This document shows positions 1 to 8,147 of a DNA stretch of 64,000 nucleotides, piece after piece. This DNA comes from CAMFLJ01 sp963702555 (GTDB lineage: Bacteria; Actinomycetota; Acidimicrobiia; Acidimicrobiales; Acidimicrobilacustridaceae). The translations under genes were made by a program, and so were the position numbers. The notes under the pieces are model-generated. The model was not told the origin of the DNA, made no database searches, and saw nothing but the letters and a program-made list of their open reading frames with translations. The stretch lies in NCBI GenBank assembly GCA_963702555.1, contig CAVPCW010000010.1:62001-126000 (forward strand), in the 5' to 3' direction. The first letter of the stretch is position 1, and each line of letters starts with the position of its first letter.

Positions 1-1
1 C

Positions 2-52
2 GAGCTCGGCACCCCCGACAACGAGCGTCGGATCGGCTTCGGCTCCAGCTGA
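2..52 (+). CDS. C-terminal tail of an upstream gene (partial)
   Basis: An open frame enters from the window edge and ends at TGA 50-52, encoding a tail that ends ERRIGFGSS. It lies 31 bases before the first ArsA-like gene and has the same strand. The fragment is too short to assign to a family, and it could be a chance open frame. Confidence 0.3.
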   Translation, partial: ELGTPDNERRIGFGSS

Positions 53-83
53 CGCCCCCCGTCAGCCCCGCCCTCTGCCCGTC

Positions 84-1040
84 ATGAGCCGCGACCTCGA
101 GTTGCTCGAGCGTCGGCTGCTCTTCGTCACCGGCAAGGGCGGGGTCGGCAAGACCAGTGTCGCCGCCGCCCTCGGCCTGCTCGCCGCCGGCCGGGGGCAG
201 CGCACGCTGCTCGTCGAGATCGACGCCAAGGGCAGCCTCTCCGACGTGCTCGAGACGGGGCCCACCTCGTTCGAGCCCCGGGAGGTCGTGCCCGGGCTCT
301 TCGCCATGTCGATGGACACCGAGGAGTCGTTGCGGGAGTACCTCAAGCTCCAGCTGCGGATCCCGCTGCTGGCCCGCATCGGCCCGCTGGCCAAGAGCCT
401 CGACTTCGTGGCCACCGCCGCGCCCGGTGTGAAGGAGATCCTCACCGTCGGCAAGATCGCGTGGGAGGTCAAGGAGCGCCACTACGACCTCGTCGTGGTC
501 GACGCCTCCGCCACCGGCCACGTCGTCGGCCAGCTCGCCGCCCCGGAGGCGATCAACGAGCTCGTGCAGGTCGGTCGCATCCGTGACCAGACCCGCTGGA
601 TGCTCGACCTGCTCTCCGACCCCGTCATCACCGGCACGGTCGTGGTGGCCACGCCCGAGGAGATGCCGGTCACCGAGACCCTCGAGCTGGTCGAGCGGCT
701 GGAGACCGAGACCCGCGTGCCGCTCGCCGCCGTGGTGGTCAACAAGGTGCTGCCCGAGCTGTTCGGCCGGGGCGAGCAGGAGGTCTTCGACCGGCTCTGC
801 AGCCCCGCCCACCGCGCCCAGCTGGCCTCGGTCGTCGCCGGACCGGTCGACCCCGTGCTCGAGGGCGCCGACCTCGCCGTGCGCCTCCGTCGCTCGCGTG
901 CCGAGCACATCACCCGACTGCGCACCGAGCTCACCCGCGACCTCCCGCTGCTCTACGTGCCCTACCTCTTCACCCGGGCCCACGGCATGCGCACGACCCG
1001 CACCCTGGCCGAGGCCCTCGGCGCGGAGCTCGGGTACTGA
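84..1040 (+). CDS. ArsA/Get3-like ATPase, first of a pair
   Basis: 318-residue P-loop ATPase of the anion-transporting ATPase (ArsA/GET3) group. The deviant Walker A GKGGVGKTS sits at residues 17-25, with the switch-like DASATGH segment near residue 140. It lacks the tandem double-ATPase layout of arsenite-pump ArsA. The stop overlaps the next start (TGATG), so the two ATPases are co-translated. In mycobacteria a comparable pair (Rv3679/Rv3680) lies beside whiB4, and here too a whiB gene follows within 3 kb. By analogy the pair may form a heterodimer that handles membrane or tail-anchored clients (inference). No ars genes are nearby, so arsenic export is unlikely. Confidence 0.85.
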   Translation: MSRDLELLERRLLFVTGKGGVGKTSVAAALGLLAAGRGQRTLLVEIDAKGSLSDVLETGPTSFEPREVVPGLFAMSMDTEESLREYLKLQLRIPLLARIGPLAKSLDFVATAAPGVKEILTVGKIAWEVKERHYDLVVVDASATGHVVGQLAAPEAINELVQVGRIRDQTRWMLDLLSDPVITGTVVVATPEEMPVTETLELVERLETETRVPLAAVVVNKVLPELFGRGEQEVFDRLCSPAHRAQLASVVAGPVDPVLEGADLAVRLRRSRAEHITRLRTELTRDLPLLYVPYLFTRAHGMRTTRTLAEALGAELGY

Positions 1041-2227
1041 TGCCCACCACCGGGCTCGAGCAGCTCTGCGCGGCGCGCGAGATCGTCATCACCTGCGGCT
1101 CCGGCGGGGTGGGCAAGACCACCACCGCGGCAGCCATCGGGGCCATGGCCGCGTCGCAGCTCGGCGGCAAGGTGCTGGTGCTCACCGTCGACCCCGCCCG
1201 GCGCCTCGCCACCGCGCTCGGTCTCGAGCAGTTCGGCAACCTCGAGACGCAGGTGCCGCCCGAGATGTTCGCCGCCGCCGGGGTGGAGCCGCGGGGCGAG
1301 CTGTGGGCCGCCATGCTCGACACCAAGCAGTCGTGGGACGACCTGGTGCGGGCCCACGCCCCCGACGCCGAGACCCGCGACGCCATCCTGGCCAACCCGC
1401 TCTACCGGAACATCACCTCGAAGTTCGTGCAGAGCCACGACTACATCGCCATGGAGCGGCTCCACGAGATCCACCGCTCGGGCCGCTACGACCTGATCGT
1501 CGTCGACACCCCGCCCACCCGGAACGCCATCGACTTCCTCGAGGCACCCGACCGCATGGCCGACTTCTTCTCCAGCCGGCTGCTGCGGTGGCTCATCACG
1601 CCCTACCGCTCCCGCCTGGTGAACGCCGCCTCGAAGCCCTTCTACACGATCGCCGACCGCATCCTCGGCTCGCAGTTCCTGGCCGACATCGCCGAGTTCT
1701 TCGTGCTCTTCCAGACGATGTACGACGGCTTCGTGGAGCGGGCCGAGGCCGTGAGCCGCACCATCGCCGACCGCCGCACGACCTTCGTCGTGGTCTCCAC
1801 GCTGGAGGACGCGCCGGTGCGGGAGGCCGAGTTCTTCATGCAGGCGCTCGTCGAGCGCGAGCTGCACCTCGGTGCCCTGGTGCTCAACAAGGTGCTGCCG
1901 CCCTGGTTCGCCGACGAGGGTGCGGCCGAGGTCGCCCAGCGCCTGGTGAAGGAGAGCACGGAGGTCGCCGCCGCCCTGGCCCACATGGGCGTCGCCCACG
2001 CCGAGGGCGCGCCGGTGCCCGAGCCCCTGGGCGACCCTGTCCAGGTCGCCCGCGTGCTGCGCGAGATCGGGCAGAGCTTCGACGACTACCGCATCGTCGC
2101 CACCCGCGAGCGCGAGAAGGCGGCGGTGCTGTCCCGCCACCCCGAGCTGGTGGTGTCGGCGCCCCACCTCGACCACGACATCTCCGACCTCGGTGGGCTG
2201 ATCGCCCTCGGTCGGGCACTCTGGTAG
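1040..2227 (+). CDS. ArsA/Get3-like ATPase, second of a pair
   Basis: 395-residue ArsA/GET3-family ATPase with P-loop SGGVGKTT at residues 21-28 and a conserved VDTPPTRNAIDFLEAP segment around residue 155, typical of the actinobacterial family. It is longer than its partner because of a helical insert rich in Arg and Phe (residues about 165-230). The ATG shares one base with the upstream stop (TGATG). The ATPase fold is clear. The client and the role in this organism are not known from sequence. Confidence 0.85.
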   Translation: MPTTGLEQLCAAREIVITCGSGGVGKTTTAAAIGAMAASQLGGKVLVLTVDPARRLATALGLEQFGNLETQVPPEMFAAAGVEPRGELWAAMLDTKQSWDDLVRAHAPDAETRDAILANPLYRNITSKFVQSHDYIAMERLHEIHRSGRYDLIVVDTPPTRNAIDFLEAPDRMADFFSSRLLRWLITPYRSRLVNAASKPFYTIADRILGSQFLADIAEFFVLFQTMYDGFVERAEAVSRTIADRRTTFVVVSTLEDAPVREAEFFMQALVERELHLGALVLNKVLPPWFADEGAAEVAQRLVKESTEVAAALAHMGVAHAEGAPVPEPLGDPVQVARVLREIGQSFDDYRIVATREREKAAVLSRHPELVVSAPHLDHDISDLGGLIALGRALW

Positions 2228-2245
2228 CCGGCCCCAGGAGGAACG

Positions 2246-3745
2246 ATGGCCAGCCTCGCCGAGCTCGCCCGGCACCACACCCGACTCACGCTCCCCGAGA
2301 TCGACCACCTGCAGCGCCTCGTCGCGTCCTGGGGCCTGCTGGCCGACCTCTGCTTCGCCGACCTCATGCTCTTCGGCGGGGCCGAGCACGACGACGAGGG
2401 CACCCGCTTCAGCGGCAAGCCGGAGGACCGACCGCTCGTGGTGCTCGGCCAGATCCGGCCCACCACCAGCCAGACCCTGTTCCGCAGCGACTGGGTCGGT
2501 CGCATCCTCCCTGCGCCCGAGCGCCCGTTCGTGGCCCGCAGCCTCGCCTCCGGCGGGATCATGGAGGGCGAGGTCACCGGCGACGTGCGCCACGAGCCGG
2601 TCCGCGAGCTCTGCATCCCCGTCACCCACCAGGGCCGCACCGTCGGCGTGCTCACCAAGGAGTCGGCGCCGCTGGTCGGGCGCCAGCCCGGTGAGCTCGA
2701 GCGCACCTACGTCGAGGTGTTCAACCGCTTCGCCCGCATGATCGCCTCGGGGGAGTTCCCCTTCGCCGGGGAGATGGGCCCGAGCGAGGAGGCGCCCCGC
2801 GTCGGCGACGGCGTGATCCTGCTCGACGGCTCGATGCGGGTGGTCTACGCCTCGCCGAACGGCGTGTCGGCTCTCCACCGCATCGGCGTGCACGCCAACT
2901 CCGAGGGCATGCGTCCCGGCGAGCTGGGCCTGCCCGAGACCGCCATGCGCACCGCCTACACCCAGGCCCGGCCCGCCACCGAGGAGATCGAGCGGGGCCC
3001 CGAGATCACCGTGCTCATGCGGTTCATCCCGCTGCTCGAGCACGGAACGGTCACCGGCTCGCTGGTGCTGCTGCGTGACATCTCCGAGCTGCGCCGGCGT
3101 GACCGCCTCCTGCTCTCGAAGGACGCCACCATCCGGGAGATCCACCACCGGGTGAAGAACAACCTCCAGACGATCTCGTCGCTGCTGCGCCTGCAGGGCC
3201 GGCGGCTGTCGTCACCGGAGGCCAAGGCCGCGGTCGAGGAGTCGGTGCGGCGCATCCGCTCGATCGCCCTGGTGCACGAGACGCTGTCGCACGCCGCGGG
3301 TGACGACGTCCCCTTCCTCGAGATCGTGCGGCCCCTGGTGCGCATGGTGGAGGAGGGGCTCATCTCTCCCGAGCACCCCATCCGGTTCACGGTGAAGGGC
3401 GAGGCGGGCATCCTGCCGGCGCCGGTGGCCACGGCCATGGCCGTCGTGCTCACCGAGCTGCTCCAGAACGTGGTCGACCACGCCTACCCCGACGGGCCCG
3501 ACGACGGCGCCGCGGTGTCGGTGGAGCTGGCCAACGACGGCGAGCGCCTCGACGTGATCGTCACCGACGACGGCGTGGGCCCGCCCGAGGGCTTCAGCGT
3601 GGAGGCCAGCACCGGCCTCGGCCTGTCGATCGTGCGCACCCTGGTGACCACCGAGCTGGCCGGCACCATCGAGTTCCGCCGGGGCGACGGCCCCGACGAC
3701 CGACCGGGCACCGTGGTGCACCTGTCGGTGCCCGTCCACCAGTAG
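2246..3745 (+). CDS. PdtaS-like sensor histidine kinase (GAF-PAS-HisKA_2-HATPase)
   Basis: 499 residues, cytosolic, no membrane segment. Order: N-terminal GAF-like domain (about 20-150), PAS domain (about 185-280), HisKA_2 dimerisation/phosphoacceptor domain with HHRVKNNLQ near residues 299-307, and a HATPase domain (about 390-495) with N-box ELLQNVVDHAYP and G-box DDGVGPPEG. This matches the actinobacterial PdtaS family, whose partner PdtaR is an ANTAR RNA-binding antiterminator. No response regulator is adjacent. The start is set by an AGGAGG Shine-Dalgarno 6 bases upstream. It follows the ATPase pair by 18 bases, so probably the same operon. Confidence 0.88.
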   Translation: MASLAELARHHTRLTLPEIDHLQRLVASWGLLADLCFADLMLFGGAEHDDEGTRFSGKPEDRPLVVLGQIRPTTSQTLFRSDWVGRILPAPERPFVARSLASGGIMEGEVTGDVRHEPVRELCIPVTHQGRTVGVLTKESAPLVGRQPGELERTYVEVFNRFARMIASGEFPFAGEMGPSEEAPRVGDGVILLDGSMRVVYASPNGVSALHRIGVHANSEGMRPGELGLPETAMRTAYTQARPATEEIERGPEITVLMRFIPLLEHGTVTGSLVLLRDISELRRRDRLLLSKDATIREIHHRVKNNLQTISSLLRLQGRRLSSPEAKAAVEESVRRIRSIALVHETLSHAAGDDVPFLEIVRPLVRMVEEGLISPEHPIRFTVKGEAGILPAPVATAMAVVLTELLQNVVDHAYPDGPDDGAAVSVELANDGERLDVIVTDDGVGPPEGFSVEASTGLGLSIVRTLVTTELAGTIEFRRGDGPDDRPGTVVHLSVPVHQ

Positions 3746-3747
3746 CC

Positions 3748-3851
3748 GGGACCCTCTGCCCTCGGGACCCTCTGTCACCGAGACGCGCTGCCCCTGGGAC
3801 GTGCTGCCCCTGGGACGTGCTGCCCCTGAGACGCGCTGCCCCTGAGACGCG
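3748..3851. repeat. 16-bp tandem repeat, 6.5 units
   Basis: Directly after the histidine kinase stop a 16-base unit repeats at 3748, 3764, 3780, 3796, 3812 and 3828 with a half unit to 3851. The last four full units alternate GAGACGCGCTGCCCCT and GGGACGTGCTGCCCCT. The first two are degenerate. Confidence 0.85.
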
Positions 3852-3854
3852 AAG

Positions 3855-3876
3855 CGGCCTCCCCGGAGGGAGGCCG
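3855..3876. terminator. Hairpin between convergent genes
   Basis: Perfect 9-bp stem CGGCCTCCC/GGGAGGCCG with a 4-base loop, lying between the kinase (+) and whiB (-). There is no T-run, so it is a GC-rich hairpin that may act in both directions. Confidence 0.6.
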
Positions 3877-3907
3877 TCGGCACTGCGGGACTGCGGAAGG
3901 GCTGGTG

Positions 3908-4228
3908 TCAGCTGGCGCGACGCCGGGCGGCGAGCCACTGGCGGCGGAGCTTGCGGCGCTCCTCCTCGGAGGTGCCGCCCCAGATGCCGGAGTCCTGGTT
4001 GGTCGACAGGGCGAACTCGAGGCAGGGCTGCTTGGCCTCGCACTCGGAGCAGACGGCCTTGGCGTTCTCGATCTGCTCGATCGCGGGCCCGGTCGTGCCG
4101 ACGGGGAAGAAGAGGTCGGGGTCGGTGTCTCGACAGGCCGAGACGCCACGCCAGTCATCAGGCGCTGCAGACAGGGACAACGAACGGGACGTGGTGAGGG
4201 CCACGGTGCCTCCGCGGATCGGGCTCAC
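3908..4228 (-). CDS. WhiB-family iron-sulfur transcription regulator
   Basis: 106 residues with the four cluster-ligand cysteines C32, C60, C63 and C69 (pattern C-X27-C-X2-C-X5-C), the GIWGG turn at residues 81-85 and a basic C-terminus KLRRQWLAARRR that binds DNA in the family. WhiB proteins carry a [4Fe-4S] cluster and act with the housekeeping sigma factor. Proximity to the ArsA-like pair recalls mycobacterial whiB4, but the paralogue cannot be named safely. The first 20 or so residues are poorly conserved and the start could be internal. Confidence 0.93.
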   Translation of the reverse strand: MSPIRGGTVALTTSRSLSLSAAPDDWRGVSACRDTDPDLFFPVGTTGPAIEQIENAKAVCSECEAKQPCLEFALSTNQDSGIWGGTSEEERRKLRRQWLAARRRAS

Positions 4229-4496
4229 GAGTCAGCACGTTCAGATGCTGTTCGTGAAGCTGTTCACATGCCACCGCGCCGGTGTGCGGCTTCGTGTGGC
4301 TGGGACGGAGGCAAGGTAGCGGCGTGTCAAGGTGAAGGCAAGGGTCTGTTCCCCAAATTTTTGCCGATGTGCCATGCGACCTCGCGGCGCCCCGACACGC
4401 ACCGCGACGCGTGAGGGTCCACCGACGCAGCGCGCGATCGGCGGAGTCCGGTGAGGGAGGGCACCCGGGGCCGGCCCGGCAGACGAGCCCGCCGCC

Positions 4497-4502
4497 TAGC
4501 CT
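4497..4502 (+). promoter_or_regulatory. -10 box TAGCCT, leaderless start of the GDPD gene
   Basis: TAGCCT ends 6 bases before the ATG at 4509, so transcription would begin at or next to the start codon. The 280-base region from 4229 is the divergent whiB/GDPD promoter region. I see no other clear site in it. Confidence 0.55.
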
Positions 4503-4508
4503 GCCGCC

Positions 4509-5189
4509 ATGGCACTGGTCGTGGCTCACCGGGGCGCCTCGGCCGCCCATCCGCCCGGCAACACCCTCGAGGCCTTCGGGGCCGCGGGTGCGCTCGGCGC
4601 CGACTGGGTGGAGCTCGACGTGCGGCCCACCTCCGACGGCGCGCTCGCCGTCCACCACGACGCCGAGCTGCCCGATGGCCGCACGATCGCAGAGCTGGTC
4701 GCCGCCGACCTTCCCCGGTGGGTCCCCCTGCTCGACGCGTCGCTCGACGCCTGTGCCGGCCTGGGCGTGAACGTCGAGATCAAGGCCGACTGCCCGCCGG
4801 AGTCCCACGAGCCCCTCGTGGCCGCCGTGGTGGCCCTCCTGCAGCGGTCGGGGTCGCCCGAGCGGTTCCTGGTGACGTCGTTCGCCTGGGAGCTGGTCGA
4901 CCAGGTGCGGGCCCTCGCCCCGGAGCTCCCCACCGGCCTGCTCGCCTTCGACCTGGCCTCGGGCCCCGACCCGGTGGCCGCGGCCGTGGCGGGTGGTCAT
5001 CGGGCGGTGAACCCGTGGGACCCGTTCGTCGACGAGGCCTTCGTGGCGCGGGCCCACGCCGCGGGCGTCGAGGTCAACAGCTGGACGGTCGACGACCCGG
5101 AGCGCATCGCCGCCCTGGGGGCCCTCGGCGTCGACGCCGTGATCACGAACGTCCCCGACGTCGCCCGGGCGGTGCTCAGCGGGGGATGA
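4509..5189 (+). CDS. Glycerophosphodiester phosphodiesterase
   Basis: 226-residue single-domain GDPD enzyme (TIM barrel) that hydrolyses glycerophosphodiesters to glycerol-3-phosphate and an alcohol. Visible signatures: HRGASA (H7-R8) at the first strand, ELDVRPTSDG with metal ligands E35 and D37, catalytic H50 in VHHDAEL, and NVEIK. No signal peptide, so cytosolic. Length is normal for short bacterial GDPDs. It converges on the lipid kinase gene with a 14-base overlap of the 3' ends. Together they suggest phospholipid turnover. Confidence 0.9.
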   Translation: MALVVAHRGASAAHPPGNTLEAFGAAGALGADWVELDVRPTSDGALAVHHDAELPDGRTIAELVAADLPRWVPLLDASLDACAGLGVNVEIKADCPPESHEPLVAAVVALLQRSGSPERFLVTSFAWELVDQVRALAPELPTGLLAFDLASGPDPVAAAVAGGHRAVNPWDPFVDEAFVARAHAAGVEVNSWTVDDPERIAALGALGVDAVITNVPDVARAVLSGG

Positions 5190-6093
5190 CGAGCCGGAGG
5201 ACGTCGGGCTCGTGGCGCACGGCCAGGTGCTCGACGTCGCCGAGGTAGTCGCCGTCGACCTGGTAGGGCACCGGCCCGTACCCGTCGATCGCGGCCTCGG
5301 CCACGTCGGTGCGGTAGGCGACGTGGCGGTTGCGGCGCAGGCGGCTGCCCGACCCGAGCGCCGAGGAGAGGATGCCGAGGAGGGGGAGGGCGTCGAGGCT
5401 GCGGACGGTGACGACGGCCAGGCCCCGCTCGAGGTCGGCCTCGGGGGCGACGTTGAACGGCCTCGTGCCGATGAACGTGTAGGGGTTCGTGTTGAGGCAC
5501 ACGGTGAAGAGGCCGTCGTCGACGGTCTCGGCCCCGGGCACCTTCACCGCGAAGTGCGGGTTGCGGCGGTCGTAGCGACGCAGCCACGTGTCGAACGCGG
5601 CCCACCCGAAGAGGAGGTGGTTGGCGAACCGCTTGAGCGAGCCCCGTCGCTCGACCTCGCGGACGACGGCGGCGTCGAAGCCGATGCCGACGTGGAAGAG
5701 GAAGTAGCGGCCGTTCACCGAGCCGAGCCCGACCCGTCGGATCGAGTCGTTGGCCAGCGCGTCGAGCAGCACACCGGTGGCCTCGATGGGATCGTCGGGG
5801 AGGCCGAGGGTGCGGGCGAACACGTTGGTCGAGCCGCCGGGGAGGGGGGCGAGCGCCGTGCCGCTGCCGGCGAGGCCGTTGGCGGCCTCGTTGAGGGTGC
5901 CGTCGCCGCCGAGGACGACCACCACGTCGACGCCGTCGGCCGCGGCGCCCTGGGCCAGCCTCGTGGCGTGGCCGCGGCGGGTGGTCTCGGCCACCGTCAC
6001 GTCGTGGTCCGCGGACAGCGCCTTGGTGATCACGACCCTTCCCCGGGCGGTGACCGACGACGCGGAGGAGTTGACGACGAGAAGCAGCCTCAC
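5176..6093 (-). CDS. Diacylglycerol kinase-family lipid kinase
   Basis: 305 residues with the DAGK catalytic-domain signature VVLGGDGTLNEAANGL (GGDGT 62-66) and PLPGGSTNVFARTLGLP, the substrate/nucleotide loop of the YegS/BmrU/DgkB type. The C-terminal half is the second beta-sandwich domain. The exact lipid (diacylglycerol, sphingoid or other) cannot be told. Start is GTG at 6093, shortly after a TACGGT box. The 3' end overlaps the convergent GDPD gene. Confidence 0.88.
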   Translation of the reverse strand: MRLLLVVNSSASSVTARGRVVITKALSADHDVTVAETTRRGHATRLAQGAAADGVDVVVVLGGDGTLNEAANGLAGSGTALAPLPGGSTNVFARTLGLPDDPIEATGVLLDALANDSIRRVGLGSVNGRYFLFHVGIGFDAAVVREVERRGSLKRFANHLLFGWAAFDTWLRRYDRRNPHFAVKVPGAETVDDGLFTVCLNTNPYTFIGTRPFNVAPEADLERGLAVVTVRSLDALPLLGILSSALGSGSRLRRNRHVAYRTDVAEAAIDGYGPVPYQVDGDYLGDVEHLAVRHEPDVLRLVIPR

Positions 6094-6104
6094 AGTGAGC
6101 GGCG

Positions 6105-6110
6105 ACCGTA
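6105..6110 (-). promoter_or_regulatory. -10 box TACGGT for the lipid kinase gene
   Basis: On the minus strand TACGGT lies 11 bases before the GTG at 6093, predicting a leader of about 5 bases. Confidence 0.45.
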
Positions 6111-6215
6111 CCAGGGGCTCGCGCCGGGGCCCCCGGGGCCTTGTGGGGTTACTCGTTGGTCACATCTCGTCGGATGATTTGGCCCGCGGCCGCTGCCGCG
6201 GGGAGACTGTTCGGC

Positions 6216-6998
6216 ATGAACGTCGTCGTGTGCGTCAAGCAGATCCCGGACCCGGCCGACCCGGGTGCGCTGGATCCCAACACCAAGACCCTCAAGCGGG
6301 ACGGCAAGCTCATCCTCGACGAGTCCGACTCGTACGGTGTCGAGATGGCCCTGCAGCTCGTCACGGCGGCCGGCGGCGGCGAGGTCACCCTCGTGTCGAT
6401 GGCCCCCAACGACGAGGTCTCCGGCCTGCGCACCGCGCTGGCCATGGGTGCCGCCAAGGCCATCCTCGTCTCCGACGAGGCCCTCGCCGGCAGCGATGCC
6501 CTCGGCACCGCCAAGGTCCTCGCCAAGGCCATCGAGCGGGTGGAGGCTGCGGATCTGATCCTCACCGCCACCGAGTCGAGCGACGGCTACACGGGCACCG
6601 TGCCCGAGCAGATCGCCGGTCTCCTCGACCTGCCGTCGGTGACCTTCGCCAAGCAGATCGAGATCGACGGCACCACCGTCAAGGTCCAGCGTCAGACCGA
6701 CGCCGGCTTCGACGAGGTCGAGTGCCCGCTCCCCGCCGTGGTCTCGGTGACCGCCGGCGTGGTCGAGCCCCGCTACCCCTCCTTCAAGGGGATCATGGCC
6801 GCCAAGTCGAAGCCGGTCGACACGCTCAAGGTCGCCGACCTGGGCCTCGACGCCTCGGCTGTCGGCTGGGCCGGCGCCGGTCAGCAGATCGTCGCCATCG
6901 AAGAGGCTCCGGCCCGCGAGGCCGGCGAGGTCATCGAGGACGACGGCGCCGCCTTCGAGAAGATCGTCGCCTATCTCGACAACCTCAAGGTCCTCTAG
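6216..6998 (+). CDS. etfB: Electron transfer flavoprotein beta subunit
   Basis: 260 residues starting MNVVVCVKQIPDP, the typical EtfB N-terminus. That fixes the start at 6216 rather than the earlier in-frame GTG/ATG codons. It carries the AMP-binding region and the ETF-beta signature around residues 115-135 (ATESSDGYTGTVPEQIAGLL). EtfB pairs with EtfA to carry electrons from acyl-CoA dehydrogenases to the quinone pool. etfA follows after 13 bases. An acyl-CoA dehydrogenase gene sits at 14.3 kb. Confidence 0.95.
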   Translation: MNVVVCVKQIPDPADPGALDPNTKTLKRDGKLILDESDSYGVEMALQLVTAAGGGEVTLVSMAPNDEVSGLRTALAMGAAKAILVSDEALAGSDALGTAKVLAKAIERVEAADLILTATESSDGYTGTVPEQIAGLLDLPSVTFAKQIEIDGTTVKVQRQTDAGFDEVECPLPAVVSVTAGVVEPRYPSFKGIMAAKSKPVDTLKVADLGLDASAVGWAGAGQQIVAIEEAPAREAGEVIEDDGAAFEKIVAYLDNLKVL

Positions 6999-7011
6999 GA
7001 GGCACTGGAAC

Positions 7012-7980
7012 ATGGCTCTCTCGAAGATCTGGGTGCTGGCCGAAGCCACTGACGGCAAGGTCACCACCACCACGCTCGAACTGCTCACCAAGGCCCGCGA
7101 GCTCGCCGGCACGGTCGAGGCCGTCTACGTCGGCGGCGACGCCGACGCGGTCGCCGGCCAGCTCGGCGAGTACGGCGCCTCCAAGGTGCTCACCACCGGC
7201 GACCTCGGCGGGGCCCTCCCCGGCGTGCCGGTGGCCGGTGCCATCGCCGCGGCGGTCGAGGGTGGCAACGCCCCCGACGCCATCCTGGCGGCCACCAGCT
7301 ACACCGGCCGTGACGTCGCCGGGCGCCTGTCGGTCAAGCTCGACCGCACGGTGCTCACCAACAACGTCGACCTCGAGGTCGACGGCGACAGCCTCGTCAC
7401 CACCGAGCCGGTGTTCGGCGGCACGACCAACGTGAAGACCACCTTCACGGCGGGCGGCCCCCACATCGTCCTGATCCGCCCGAAGTCGTTCGCCGCCGAG
7501 TCGGCGGGCGGCGGTGCGGCCGCCGTCGAGACCATCGCCGTGCCCGATGCGGGCAAGAGCGGCGGCGCCGTCGTCACCAACCGCCACGTGGAGGAGCGCG
7601 AGGGCCCGTCCCTCGACGATGCCGCCATCGTGGTCGCCGGTGGCCGTGGCCTCGGCGAGTCCGACAAGTACGCGATGGTCGAGGACCTGGCCAAGCTGCT
7701 CAAGGGTGCGCCGGGTGCGTCTCGTGCCATCGTCGACGCCGGCTGGGTGCCCTACAGCTACCAGGTCGGCCAGACCGGCAAGGTCGTGAAGCCGACCGTC
7801 TACATCGCCGCCGGCATCTCGGGTGCCACCCAGCACATGGTGGGCATGAAGGGCTCGAAGAACATCATCGCCATCAACAAGGACGCCGAGGCCCCGATCT
7901 TCTCGATCTCCGACCTCGGCATCGTGGGCGACGTGCACAAGGTGCTGCCGCAGCTCATCGAGGCCCTCAAGGCCCGCTGA
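7012..7980 (+). CDS. etfA: Electron transfer flavoprotein alpha subunit
   Basis: 322 residues. The C-terminal FAD domain carries GGRGLGESDKY, GQTGKVVKPTVYIAAGISG and NIIAINKDAEAPIF, which bind the FAD in EtfA. The start is preceded by an AGGAGG Shine-Dalgarno overlapping the etfB stop, giving a two-gene operon closed by the strong hairpin at 8023. Confidence 0.96.
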   Translation: MALSKIWVLAEATDGKVTTTTLELLTKARELAGTVEAVYVGGDADAVAGQLGEYGASKVLTTGDLGGALPGVPVAGAIAAAVEGGNAPDAILAATSYTGRDVAGRLSVKLDRTVLTNNVDLEVDGDSLVTTEPVFGGTTNVKTTFTAGGPHIVLIRPKSFAAESAGGGAAAVETIAVPDAGKSGGAVVTNRHVEEREGPSLDDAAIVVAGGRGLGESDKYAMVEDLAKLLKGAPGASRAIVDAGWVPYSYQVGQTGKVVKPTVYIAAGISGATQHMVGMKGSKNIIAINKDAEAPIFSISDLGIVGDVHKVLPQLIEALKAR

Positions 7981-8022
7981 GCCCCGGCTCGCACCTCTCC
8001 TTCTTCACGAGGACGACCTGAT

Positions 8023-8050
8023 CGAGGCCCCGGCTCCGGCCGGGGCCTCG
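8023..8050 (+). terminator. Strong hairpin after etfBA
   Basis: Perfect 11-bp stem CGAGGCCCCGG/CCGGGGCCTCG with a 6-base loop, 42 bases after the etfA stop. No U-tract, as is usual in high-GC actinobacteria. Confidence 0.75.
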
Positions 8051-8147
8051 TCGCGTCCCGGCGCAGTTGGGGCCGAAGGTCACCACTTTCACCAATTCCC
8101 CGTAAAGACGCGAGACAACGGTGTGGCGAGGGCGGAGACTGCTCGCC

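Noticed and set aside
84..1040. Arsenite efflux ATPase ArsA
   Set aside because: Single ATPase domain and no arsR, arsB or arsC nearby. The Get3-like reading with WhiB context fits better.
962..3148. Very long minus-strand open frame (728 codons)
   Set aside because: It mirrors the ATPase and kinase genes. In this GC-rich DNA the reverse of coding frames is often open. It has no family features and a His/Gly/Asp-rich composition.
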